Source: Streptomyces rubrogriseus
Lineage (GTDB): Bacteria > Actinomycetota > Actinomycetes > Streptomycetales > Streptomycetaceae
Length of the DNA: 64,000 nt
Assembly (NCBI RefSeq): GCF_027947575.1
Contig: NZ_CP116256.1
Span: 1,984,001 to 2,048,000, forward strand
Direction: 5' to 3'
Below are positions 28,651 through 41,013 of this stretch, in pieces. The translations under genes were made by a program, and so were the position numbers. The notes beneath the pieces are model-generated. The model was not told the DNA's origin. It saw only the letters and a program-made list of their open reading frames with translations, and ran no database searches. The stretch's first letter is position 1. Every line of letters begins with the position of its first letter.

Positions 28651-29924
28651 GGGGTGGTGCCTCGTCCTTCCGGTGGGGACGGTTGCGTGGCGTGCAGGAG
28701 ACCGGCGAGTTCGACCAGGTCGGTGCCGGTGAGCCGGGGCAGTACGCAGCCGGGCAGGGTGCGGCAGGCGTCCCGCCAGGAGGCGGGGACCGACGCGCCG
28801 CCGCCGAGCGCGCCGGTGAGGGCGCCGGCCAGCGCGGGTGCGGAGTCCGCGACCCGGGACAGGCAGGCCGCCGCCGGGACGGCTTCCGCGAGGCGGCCCC
28901 GGGCGGCGACGGCCAGGGCGAGGGCGACCGGGACGGTCTCGGCGGCGGCGATGCCGTAGCTGTAGACGTGGTCGACGATGCGGTGCTCCAGGAGCGGGAC
29001 CAGGGCGAAGGTGCTCTCGGCGGCCGCCGCGAGGGCCAGGGCCTGACGGGCGTTGCGGCCGATCTCCGTCGCCTCGGGGAGTTCGGCGAGCGCGGCCGCC
29101 ACGCAGGCGTCCACGTCGGCGCCGTCGAGGGCGCGGGCCAGCGCCGCCGCCATGGCCCGCGCGCCGTGCACACCGTCGCCGTCCTGGGTGTAGCGGGCGT
29201 CGAACTCGGCGAGGTCGGCGGCGAGGCGCGGGGCGCCGGGGTGGGCGACGGCGAGGACGCAGGCCCGCACGCAGGCGGCGTCGTCGAAGTAGTGCGGGTT
29301 GTCGTGGCCGGTGGCGGGCGGACGCAGCCCGGCGGCGAGGTTGCCGAGCCCGGCCCGCACCGAGATGCGGGCGCGCAGCGGCAGCACCGCGGACTCGGCC
29401 TCCGGGGCGCGCTCCGTGGCGGCGGCGACCTCGCTGGCGACGGCGTTCCAGGTCAGGTCGATCGCGGCGCGCATCCGGCGGTCCCGGCTCAGGTCCCCGA
29501 GCACGCTGTCGTCGCCTGCCCGCAGGAGCGCCTCCGCGGCGAACGCCGCCCACTCGGCGTCGTCCGAGGGGCCGAGGCACAGCGGCTCCGGGGGCTGGTT
29601 CAGGGCGATCGGGACGGGGAGGGTGGTGGTCGCGTTCTGTTCGGCGAAGGTGTCCAGTTCGCGGGTGAGCCGCCGTGTCCACTCCGGCATGCGGGCGGCC
29701 CGGTGCCGGGCGGCCGGCCAGCCGGCGGCGTCCCCCGCGGCGAGCCCGAGGAGAAGCCCCTCGACCCGGTCGCAGAGCGGCACCCCATGCGACGCCGCGG
29801 CCGTGTCCGGCTCGCTCCCCGGCCGGTGCCCGCTCCCACCGGGCCCGCTCACCTCCGGCACACCGGGCCCTTCGACGTACGCCGTGACACCCGTCGCCCC
29901 GACCGCACCACGAGCCCGGCTCAC
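28647..29924 (-). CDS. ADP-ribosylglycohydrolase family protein, copy 3, degenerate metal site
   Basis: 425 aa, clearly related to its neighbours (RVEGLLLGLAAGDAAGWP near residue 54; RYTQDGDGVHGARAMAAALARAL later). The first metal motif is changed to LGPSDDAEWAAFAAEALL (SDDAE instead of TDDT), and the C-terminal signature is reduced to CLSRVADSAPALAGALTGAL, with the first Asp of GRDxDS replaced by Val. This suggests weak or no hydrolase activity, possibly a binding or regulatory subunit. GTG at 29924 chosen; the first 50 residues are Gly/Pro-rich and a later start is possible. Confidence 0.8.
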   Translation of the reverse strand: MSRARGAVGATGVTAYVEGPGVPEVSGPGGSGHRPGSEPDTAAASHGVPLCDRVEGLLLGLAAGDAAGWPAARHRAARMPEWTRRLTRELDTFAEQNATTTLPVPIALNQPPEPLCLGPSDDAEWAAFAAEALLRAGDDSVLGDLSRDRRMRAAIDLTWNAVASEVAAATERAPEAESAVLPLRARISVRAGLGNLAAGLRPPATGHDNPHYFDDAACVRACVLAVAHPGAPRLAADLAEFDARYTQDGDGVHGARAMAAALARALDGADVDACVAAALAELPEATEIGRNARQALALAAAAESTFALVPLLEHRIVDHVYSYGIAAAETVPVALALAVAARGRLAEAVPAAACLSRVADSAPALAGALTGALGGGASVPASWRDACRTLPGCVLPRLTGTDLVELAGLLHATQPSPPEGRGTTP

Positions 29925-30060
29925 GGCGCCACCTCCGCCGCGTGGGCGTCCGGGGCGGGTGCATGCGCGGCCGGGGCCGACGGCGGCCGACCGCCGCCGG
30001 GGTCGGTGTCGGCGGGCGGCCTGCCCGGGACGGGGCGTGCGGCCGCCCCGGGACCCCGCG

Positions 30061-31443
30061 TCACCCGTACCGGCGGCTCGGCCACCTCTGCCGGTGCCCG
30101 CCCGGCGGCCCCGGCACCCACGGCGCGCCGCGCGGCACGCGTCCCGTGTTCCGGGGTGCTCGTTCTGCGTCCGCGTCCGCTGCCGCTGCCGCTGCCGCTG
30201 CCGCTGCCGTTTCCGCTTCCGTGGACGACGCCGGCCCGGCGGCTCGTGGCAGGGGGTGCGTGCCGGGCGGCACGCGGTCCTGGTCGGACGCCACTCGCGT
30301 CGGGGTGCGGGGTGCTGGTTCCGTGTCCGGTGGTGCGGTTTCGGTGGTCGGCGGCGTTCGCTCCGGGTCGGGCGGTGACCGGTCCGGGTTTCGGGGGGAC
30401 CGCTTCGTGGTGCCCCGTACCCGCTCCGAGGCCGGCGGCGCCGGGCGGGACGACCGGGTCAGCAGGTCCGCCACCTCCAGGACGTGGTGACCGGCCATCG
30501 TCGGCAGGCAGGAGCCGCGGGCCGGGCCGATGGCGCCGGCCCAGTCGGCCGGGATGGCGTGGACGCCGCGGGTCGCGCCGGCCAGGGCGCCTGCCACCGC
30601 GGCGGTGGTGTCGGCGTCGCGGCCCATGTTGACGGCCGTCAGCACGGAGTCCGCGAAGTCGCCGTCGGCCGCCGCGTACGCGCCGAAGGCGAGGGCGACC
30701 GCCTCGGGGGCCAGGTCGGTCCACGGGTAGCCGCCGATGACCACCGCGGAGCGCACCGCGCGCTCGCCGCGGTGGGCCGCCGTCAGCGCGCGGCGCAGAC
30801 AGCGCGCCGTCCAGGAGTCGTCCGGGACGACGGCCAGTGCGGAGGCCACCACCGCGACGGTCGACGCCCCGGCCATCGCCGCCGCGACGCCCGCCGCCAC
30901 CGCCTGGCCGCCGTAGATGCCCTCGCCCTCGTGGCTGACCGAGCCGTCGATCGCCGCCAGCCGGGCCGCCTCGGCGGGCCGTCCGGCCGCGAACACGCCG
31001 TGCGGCGCGGCCCGCATGGCCAGTCCGTCGCTCCAGGCGTGCCGGTGCTGGGCGGAGATGGGGGCGGCCAGGCCCCGGCGCAGGTTCTCCAGGGTGCCGC
31101 GTTCGCTGAAGCCCGCGCCCCGGAACGGGCCCTCCTCCCGGTCCGCGATCCACTCGTGCCACGCCGCCTCCACATGGGCCTGGGTGAGCGCGCCGCCGTG
31201 GCGGGCCAGCAGCAGGCCCGAGAAGATCGCGTACTCGGTGTCGTCGGTACCGGCGGGCCGGTCGGCCACGTAGCCCGTGATGCGGCCCCAGCGGGCGCGG
31301 ATCTCGGAGGGCTTCATGTTCTCGGCCGGCGCTCCGAGGGCGTCCCCGACGGCCAGGCCGAGCAGCGCGCCCCGGGCCCGGTCGCGGAGCCCGACGGCGT
31401 CCTGCGGCGCGGGGGCCGGGGGAATGCAGGCGGTGGATGCCAT
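30061..31443 (-). CDS. ADP-ribosylglycohydrolase family protein, copy 4, with low-complexity tail
   Basis: 460 aa, first gene of the row. Residues 20-335 hold the intact fold: GALLGLAVGDALGAPAE (25-41), PAGTDDTEYAIF (near 64-75) and AVNMGRDADTTAAVAGAL (near 272). Residues after about 345 are a Pro/Arg/Thr-rich tail ending in a poly-Ala stretch encoded by a hexanucleotide repeat, with fewer G/C third positions than usual, so the true end of the gene is uncertain. I chose the ATG at 31443 for its GGAGAGGAGAGG upstream; an in-frame start 16 codons earlier is unlikely. It is followed by a 136-nt gap. Confidence 0.83.
   Translation of the reverse strand: MASTACIPPAPAPQDAVGLRDRARGALLGLAVGDALGAPAENMKPSEIRARWGRITGYVADRPAGTDDTEYAIFSGLLLARHGGALTQAHVEAAWHEWIADREEGPFRGAGFSERGTLENLRRGLAAPISAQHRHAWSDGLAMRAAPHGVFAAGRPAEAARLAAIDGSVSHEGEGIYGGQAVAAGVAAAMAGASTVAVVASALAVVPDDSWTARCLRRALTAAHRGERAVRSAVVIGGYPWTDLAPEAVALAFGAYAAADGDFADSVLTAVNMGRDADTTAAVAGALAGATRGVHAIPADWAGAIGPARGSCLPTMAGHHVLEVADLLTRSSRPAPPASERVRGTTKRSPRNPDRSPPDPERTPPTTETAPPDTEPAPRTPTRVASDQDRVPPGTHPLPRAAGPASSTEAETAAAAAAAAAADADAERAPRNTGRVPRGAPWVPGPPGGHRQRWPSRRYG
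30177..30209. repeat. CCGCTG hexanucleotide repeat
   Basis: Five full tandem CCGCTG units plus a partial one, inside the tail of ADP-ribosylglycohydrolase copy 4. On the coding strand they give alternating GCA/GCG alanine codons; in another minus frame, Ser-Gly repeats. Slippage would change unit number in frame (6 nt). Confidence 0.85.
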
Positions 31444-31570
31444 GCGGCCTCTCCTCTCCCTCCGCACATCTGTCCCCGGTGCGGCGCGCACCGCAGCCGA
31501 ACCGGGGCCGGTGTCACCCGGTCGACATATGAGCGGACAAGATCACGGATGAGTACGGAGAGGTAAAACC

Positions 31571-31589
31571 CCAGGTAAGCCCAGCCTTT
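31571..31589. promoter_or_regulatory. Possible iron-box (DmdR/IdeR-like) site
   Basis: CCAGGTAAGCCCAGCCTTT matches 12 of 19 positions of the actinobacterial iron-repressor consensus, with the core AGGTnAGCC and CCT kept. It lies 88 bp before the VIT-family metal transporter start, next to a possible promoter. Iron-responsive control is inferred from this and from the gene product. Confidence 0.3.
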
Positions 31590-31591
31590 CC

Positions 31592-31624
31592 TTGCTGGCG
31601 GAGCGGAAATGATCGGCGTAGATT
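31592..31624 (+). promoter_or_regulatory. Possible promoter of the VIT gene
   Basis: TAGATT at 31619-31624 fits a streptomycete -10. TTGCTG at 31592-31597 could be a -35, though the 21-bp spacing is long. It would give an untranslated leader of about 45 nt. Confidence 0.3.
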
Positions 31625-31676
31625 GGGTGTTGTTAAAAAGTGGAATGAGTCCAAACTAGCTTCCGGGGGAACCCTC

Positions 31677-32408
31677 ATGGCCATCATCGAGACCGAGGCG
31701 CCGCTGCACGAGGCGCACCGCGACAACCACACCCACCGCGACGTGAACGGCGGCTGGCTGCGCCCCGCCGTGTTCGGCGCGATGGACGGGCTGGTCTCCA
31801 ACCTCGCCCTCATGACCGGCGTCGCCGGCGGTACGGCGAGCCAGCAGACCGTGGTGATCAGCGGGCTCGCCGGACTGGCCGCCGGCGCCTTCTCCATGGC
31901 CGCCGGCGAGTACACCTCCGTCGCCTCCCAGCGCGAGCTGGTCGAGGCCGAGCTGGACGTGGAGCGCCGCGAGCTGCGCAAGCACCCGGCGGACGAGGAG
32001 GCCGAGCTGGCCGCGCTCTACGAGGCGCGCGGCGTCGAGCCGGAGCTGGCCCGCGAGGTGGCCCGTCAGCTGTCCAGCGATCCCGAGCAGGCGCTGGAGA
32101 TACACGCCCGCGAGGAGCTGGGCATCGACCCCTCCGACCTGCCCTCGCCGACCGTCGCCGCCGTGTCCTCGTTCGGCTCCTTCGCGCTGGGCGCCCTGCT
32201 CCCCGTCCTGCCGTTCCTGCTCGGCGCCAGTGCGCTGTGGCCCGCGGTGCTGCTCGCGCTGGCCGGGCTGTTCCTGTGCGGCGCGGTGGTCGCCAAGGTC
32301 ACGGCCCGCAGCTGGTGGTACAGCGGCCTGCGGCAGCTCGCCCTCGGTGGCGCGGCGGCCGGTGTGACGTATCTCCTGGGCAGCCTGTTCGGAACGGCCG
32401 TAGGATAG
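31677..32408 (+). CDS. VIT1/CCC1-family metal transporter
   Basis: 243-aa integral membrane protein of the VIT (vacuolar iron transporter) family, moving Fe2+ or Mn2+. Family hallmarks are WLRPAVFGAMDGLVSNLALMTGV (residues 26-48), then GLAAGAFSMAAGEYTSVASQRE near 66. The central cytosolic helical part (about 85-150) is rich in Glu, as in the metal-binding domain of the family. Three C-terminal membrane helices follow. ATG at 31677 has GGGGGA 8 nt upstream. A hairpin lies 10 nt after the stop. Confidence 0.92.
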   Translation: MAIIETEAPLHEAHRDNHTHRDVNGGWLRPAVFGAMDGLVSNLALMTGVAGGTASQQTVVISGLAGLAAGAFSMAAGEYTSVASQRELVEAELDVERRELRKHPADEEAELAALYEARGVEPELAREVARQLSSDPEQALEIHAREELGIDPSDLPSPTVAAVSSFGSFALGALLPVLPFLLGASALWPAVLLALAGLFLCGAVVAKVTARSWWYSGLRQLALGGAAAGVTYLLGSLFGTAVG

Positions 32409-32418
32409 TCCGGCTCGA

Positions 32419-32442
32419 ACTTATGCGGAGGGCCGCATAAGT
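32419..32442 (+). terminator. Hairpin after the VIT gene
   Basis: ACTTATGCGG-AGGG-CCGCATAAGT, perfect 10-bp stem with a 4-nt loop, 10 nt after the stop. No U-run follows. Confidence 0.6.
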
Positions 32443-32446
32443 AGCC

Positions 32447-32473
32447 GTTACTCGCTGGTTTCGAGTGCGTAAT
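32447..32473. promoter_or_regulatory. GlnR-like half-site array upstream of gltB
   Basis: GTTAC-N6-GTTTC-N6-GTAAT shows the 5-6-5-6-5 spacing of streptomycete GlnR boxes; only the first element fits the consensus well. It lies about 190 bp before the probable gltB promoter in a 384-bp gap without a gene. Nitrogen control through GlnR is possible but unproven. Confidence 0.25.
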
Positions 32474-32666
32474 CTCCGGGCATGAGCCGTAAGCGCTGCG
32501 GGCAACGAAGCCTGCCGTGCACGCGCGGAGCGGGCGACGACGCTCCTTCCGCTCCCTCGGACCGACGGACATCGATCTGTTCGCCTCGGTCTCCATAGCT
32601 TCCACCGCAGGTGCGGAACCCCCACCGCACCCTGCCGGTGTCCGCATGCTGGAACGGATTGTCCCG

Positions 32667-32696
32667 TTTACCGAGAACCAATCCATCATGTAACCT
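32667..32696 (+). promoter_or_regulatory. Probable gltBD promoter
   Basis: TTTACC (-35, one mismatch to TTGACC) and TAACCT (-10) are separated by 18 bp, about 97 bp before the gltB start. The leader carries a short GAGGG/CCCTC stem. The rest of the 32409-32792 gap holds no credible gene. Confidence 0.5.
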
Positions 32697-32792
32697 GCAC
32701 CAAATTTTTCAGCCACTGATGCACCCACCGCAGAGGGCCAACGTCGTCCCTCGGCACTTGCCACATGCCAGATGACGACGACGGGAGAGCCG

Positions 32793-37386
<4,594 letters not shown>

Positions 37387-37394
<8 letters not shown>

Positions 37395-38850
37395 TCCCAA
37401 GGGCTTTCTCAACCACGGGCGCGAGGTCGCCAGGACCCGTCCCGTCGACGAGCGCGTCAAGGACTGGAACGAGGTCTACGTTCCCGGCTCCCTGCTGCCG
37501 ATCATCAGCAAGCAGGCCAGCCGCTGCATGGACTGCGGCATCCCGTTCTGCCACAACGGCTGCCCGCTCGGGAACCTGATCCCCGAGTGGAACGACTACG
37601 CCTACCGCGAGGACTGGTCGGCGGCGTCCGAGCGCCTGCACGCCACCAACAACTTCCCGGAGTTCACCGGCCGCCTGTGCCCGGCCCCGTGCGAGTCGGC
37701 GTGCGTGCTCGGCATCAACCAGCCGCCGGTCACCATCAAGAACGTCGAGGTCTCCATCATCGACAAGGCGTGGGAGACCGGGGACGTCGCCCCGCGCATC
37801 CCCGAGCGCCTGTCCGGCAAGACCGTCGCCGTCATCGGCTCTGGCCCGGCGGGCCTGGCCGCCGCCCAGCAGCTCACCCGGGCCGGTCACACCGTCGCCG
37901 TCTACGAGCGCGCGGACCGCGTCGGAGGCCTCCTCCGGTACGGCATCCCCGAGTTCAAGATGGAGAAGCGGCACATCAACCGCCGCATAGAGCAGATGCG
38001 CGCCGAGGGCACCCGCTTCCGCACCGGCGTCGAGATCGGCCGCGACCTCAAGGCGACCGACCTGAAGAAGCGCTACGACGCCGTCGTCATCGCCGCCGGC
38101 TCCACCACCGCCCGCGACCTGCCGGTCCCCGGCCGCGAGCTGAACGGCATCCACCAGGCGATGGAGTACCTGCCGCTGGCCAACAAGGTCCAGGAGGGCG
38201 ACTACGTGGCGCCCCCCATCACGGCCGAGGGCAAGCACGTCGTCGTCATCGGCGGCGGCGACACCGGCGCCGACTGCGTGGGCACCGCCCACCGCCAGGG
38301 CGCGGCCTCCGTCACCCAGCTGGAGATCATGCCCCGGCCGGGCGAGGAGCGGGACGCGGTGCGCCAGCCGTGGCCGACCTTCCCGATGCTCTACAAGGTC
38401 ACCAGCGCCCACGAGGAGGGCGGCGAGCGGGTCTACGCCGTCTCCACCACCCACTTCGAGGGCGACGAGGACGGCAACGTCCAGTGGCTGCACATGAGCG
38501 AGGTCGAGTTCGTCGACGGGAAGCTCACGTCGAAGCCGGGCACCGAGCGGAAGATCCCGGCCCAGCTGGTCACCCTCGCCATGGGCTTCACCGGCACCGA
38601 CAAGGAGAACGGTCTGGTCGACCAGTTCGGCCTGGAGCTCGACGAACGGGGTAACATCGCCCGGGACGCCGACTTCCAGACCAACGTGCCGGGTGTGTTC
38701 GTCGCCGGTGACGCCGGCCGCGGCCAGTCGCTCATCGTCTGGGCGATCGCCGAGGGCCGCTCGGCCGCGCGCGGCGCCGACCGCTTCCTGACCGGGGCCA
38801 GCGACCTGCCGGCCCCGATCCGCCCGACGGACCGCGCCCTCGCGGTCTGA
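37387..38850 (+). CDS. gltD: Glutamate synthase (NADPH), small subunit
   Basis: 487-aa FAD/NADPH subunit that passes electrons to GltB. The N-terminal cysteines for 4Fe-4S clusters are in [17 protein letters not shown] (near residues 47-64) and [12 protein letters not shown] (near 98). Dinucleotide-binding folds start at [15 protein letters not shown] (FAD, near 147) and [13 protein letters not shown] (NADPH, near 286). The C-terminal [18 protein letters not shown] completes the FAD site. The start overlaps gltB (8 nt), indicating coupled translation. Short inverted repeats follow its stop. Confidence 0.98.
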
Positions 38851-38851
38851 C

Positions 38852-38867
38852 GGACGGGAAACCGTCC
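38852..38867. repeat. Small GGACGG/CCGTCC inverted repeats after gltD
   Basis: GGACGG-GAAA-CCGTCC begins 1 nt after the gltD stop, and similar CCGTCC/GGACGG elements recur up to about 38900, forming a short array of overlapping small stems. It may protect the transcript 3' end. Confidence 0.4.
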
Positions 38868-38942
38868 CGACGGGCGGACGACCGTCCTGACGGACGGAAC
38901 AACCGAAGAACGTCCCGCACAAAGGCGTGCGGAACACTGATG

Positions 38943-38980
38943 GCGCCTGCCCCGTCCCCGACCGGACCATGGGCAGGCGC
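38943..38980. terminator. Hairpin between gltD and the chitosanase gene
   Basis: GCGCCTGCCC and GGGCAGGCGC (10 bp) enclose an 18-nt loop, 92 nt after gltD and 10 nt from the stop of the convergent gene. Likely a shared terminator. Confidence 0.6.
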
Positions 38981-38990
38981 TGTCGCATGC

Positions 38991-39908
38991 TCAGGGCACC
39001 CGGTAGGTGTCCCCGTACATCTCCCACACCAGCGGCGTCGCCAGCTTCAGGTTCCCGGCCGTCAGGAACCGGCGCTGGGCCGTGTCGACGCGGGAGGTGT
39101 CGATGCCCGGCCGCTTGGCCTCCATGGCCTGCTTGCGGACGTCCAGGAAGGTCGCCAGGTAGGCCTTCTCGGAGCCGCCCTGCCCCGGCGTCCTCGCCTC
39201 GGCCATGGCCCGCTCGCGCAGCCCGTAGAAGCCCTCGGCGTCGGTGTCGGGGCCGTGGAAGACCATCGCGTCGTAGTAGACGAACTGGCCCAGCGTGCCC
39301 AGGCCGTCCAGCTTGGCCAGGCGCACCGCCGGTTCGAAGTAGACCCGGTCGCGCTCCTCCTCCTGCGCCGCGCGGAACGCCGGGACCTCGGCCTCCGCCT
39401 GCCAGGCCGCCGTGAAGCCCGGGTCCAGGCCCTCGTGCGAGTCGCTGCCGTCCACCTCGCGCAGGGCGGGCAGGTACTTCGCCAGTCCGTTGTCCGGGTG
39501 GTCCTCGGTGTAGCGCTCGACCAGCATGAGCAGGTCGTGGGTGCCGGTGCAGAAGCCGATGATGCCCGCGGTGTACCCGTCGCCGTCGCCCACGTCCTGG
39601 ATGCTGCCGTAGGCGGTGCGCCACTTCGTGGTCGAGTTCTCGGCGCTGGACACGAGCTGCTGGGCCAGCTCCTTCTCGGCCGGTGCGGCGAGCCCCGGCG
39701 GCAGGTCGGCGACGAGCGCGTCGTCCGCCTCCCGCTCCTGCTCGGCCCGGTCCTTGGCGTCGTCGCGGGTCGACCGGGCGGTGGCCGAGGACGACGCGGA
39801 GGCGGCCGCGGTGTCCGCCGGGTCCGCCGAGTCGTCCGGCACGGCGAAGTACACGCCCGCGGCGATCACGGGAAGCGCCCCGAGGAGCAGCACTCCGGCA
39901 CGTTTCAT
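38991..39908 (-). CDS. GH46 chitosanase with N-terminal membrane anchor or signal
   Basis: 305-aa glycoside hydrolase family 46 protein, an endo-chitosanase cutting GlcN-rich chitosan. The catalytic Glu is in QQLVSSAENSTTKW (near residue 88), with the catalytic Asp in the IQDVGDGDGYTAGIIGF region that follows. FCTGTHDLLMLVERYTED is also typical. Residues 4-24 form one hydrophobic helix after MKR, then an Asp/Ala/Ser-rich spacer of about 50 residues; no clear cleavage site or lipobox, so it may stay membrane-bound. ATG at 39908 has AGAGGTG 7 nt upstream. It follows the rhomboid gene by 13 nt. Confidence 0.9.
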   Translation of the reverse strand: MKRAGVLLLGALPVIAAGVYFAVPDDSADPADTAAASASSSATARSTRDDAKDRAEQEREADDALVADLPPGLAAPAEKELAQQLVSSAENSTTKWRTAYGSIQDVGDGDGYTAGIIGFCTGTHDLLMLVERYTEDHPDNGLAKYLPALREVDGSDSHEGLDPGFTAAWQAEAEVPAFRAAQEEERDRVYFEPAVRLAKLDGLGTLGQFVYYDAMVFHGPDTDAEGFYGLRERAMAEARTPGQGGSEKAYLATFLDVRKQAMEAKRPGIDTSRVDTAQRRFLTAGNLKLATPLVWEMYGDTYRVP

Positions 39909-39921
39909 TGGGGGACACCTC

Positions 39922-40857
39922 TCATAGGGGAACACTTCCGCCGGTCAGTTCCGACACCTTCACCGCCGCCGTCACCGCGAGCAGCACCACCAGCGCGGCA
40001 CCCGCGCCGGCCTGCACCGCCACCCGGCGCCCGTCCCGGGGCGCGTACGCGTAGGCCAGGGCCAGCGCGCCGCCCACCAGCAGGCCGCCGAGATGACCCT
40101 GCCACGAGGTGAACCAGGCGGACACCACCAGCCACAGCAGCAGCCCGGCCATGAAGCGGTTGACCCGCCCCATCCCGGCGCCGAGCCTGCGGTGCAGCAC
40201 GTAGTACGCGGCCCCCACGCCGAAGACCGCACCGGACGCGCCGACCGAGGCCTGCCAGGGATCGGCGAGGACCAGTTCCAGTACGGAACCGCCGAGCGCC
40301 GACAGCAGGTACAGGACGGCGAAGCGGGTCCGGCCGAGCATCAGCTCCACCACCCGCCCCAACTGCCACAGCACGACCATGTTCATCGTGATGTGCAGAA
40401 GTCCGAACGTGCCCTCGAAGGGCGACTGGTGCAGGAACGCGCCGGTGAGCATCCGCTCCCACTCGCCCCCGGCGACCCCCTCCACCCGCAGCGGTCCGGA
40501 GCCGAGGACCAGGCCGTCGCCGATCAGGGGAGTGCCGTCCGGAGCGACCAGCCGCGAACCCACCATGGCGAACCGGTCCACGAGCTCCGGCCGCACCAGC
40601 TCCGCCAGGTACGCCAGCACGTTCAGCGCGAACAGCACGTACGTCACCACGGGCGTCGTCGAGATCCGGCCCCCGGCGATGGTCCTGGCCCGCCGGACCG
40701 ACCGCGCCCCTTCCCGCACGCACTCGGGGCACTGGTGGCCGACGGGCGCCTCGCGCATGCAGTCGGGGCAGATGTACCGCTCGCAGCGGGTGCAGCGTAC
40801 GTGGCACTCCACCGCGGGATGGCGGTAGCAGGTGGTGGCGGTGGACTCGGAATCCAC
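39922..40857 (-). CDS. Rhomboid family intramembrane serine protease
   Basis: 311 aa. The N-terminus has a zinc-ribbon/B-box-like cluster (CYRHPAVECHVRCTRCERY, then CPDC, CPEC; residues 9-50). Six or more membrane helices follow. Rhomboid motifs are FLHQSPFEGTFGLLHITMNM near 140, the catalytic Ser in GASGAVFG (near 211) and the catalytic His in WQGHLGGLLVG (near 252). It should cut transmembrane segments of client proteins. GTG at 40857 has GAGGAG 8 nt upstream. It is followed by a chitosanase gene with one N-terminal helix, a possible client. Confidence 0.93.
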   Translation of the reverse strand: MDSESTATTCYRHPAVECHVRCTRCERYICPDCMREAPVGHQCPECVREGARSVRRARTIAGGRISTTPVVTYVLFALNVLAYLAELVRPELVDRFAMVGSRLVAPDGTPLIGDGLVLGSGPLRVEGVAGGEWERMLTGAFLHQSPFEGTFGLLHITMNMVVLWQLGRVVELMLGRTRFAVLYLLSALGGSVLELVLADPWQASVGASGAVFGVGAAYYVLHRRLGAGMGRVNRFMAGLLLWLVVSAWFTSWQGHLGGLLVGGALALAYAYAPRDGRRVAVQAGAGAALVVLLAVTAAVKVSELTGGSVPL

Positions 40858-41013
40858 GGGGCCGGCTCCTCGGGGACGGGGCGGACGGTGAGCCGGTGGG
40901 GACGGCGGCGAACAAAATAGCGAATGCCGGGGGACCGGCCGAGCGGCGGGGGTACGCCGTGCCGTAGCCTCGGCACCCGGATGCCGCAGGGCAGGGGTGA
41001 CGGGGGAGTCCGC

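Noticed and set aside
30100..30500. Ser-Gly repeat protein in another minus frame
   Set aside because: It arises from the CCGCTG repeat read out of frame and has no start or domain of its own.
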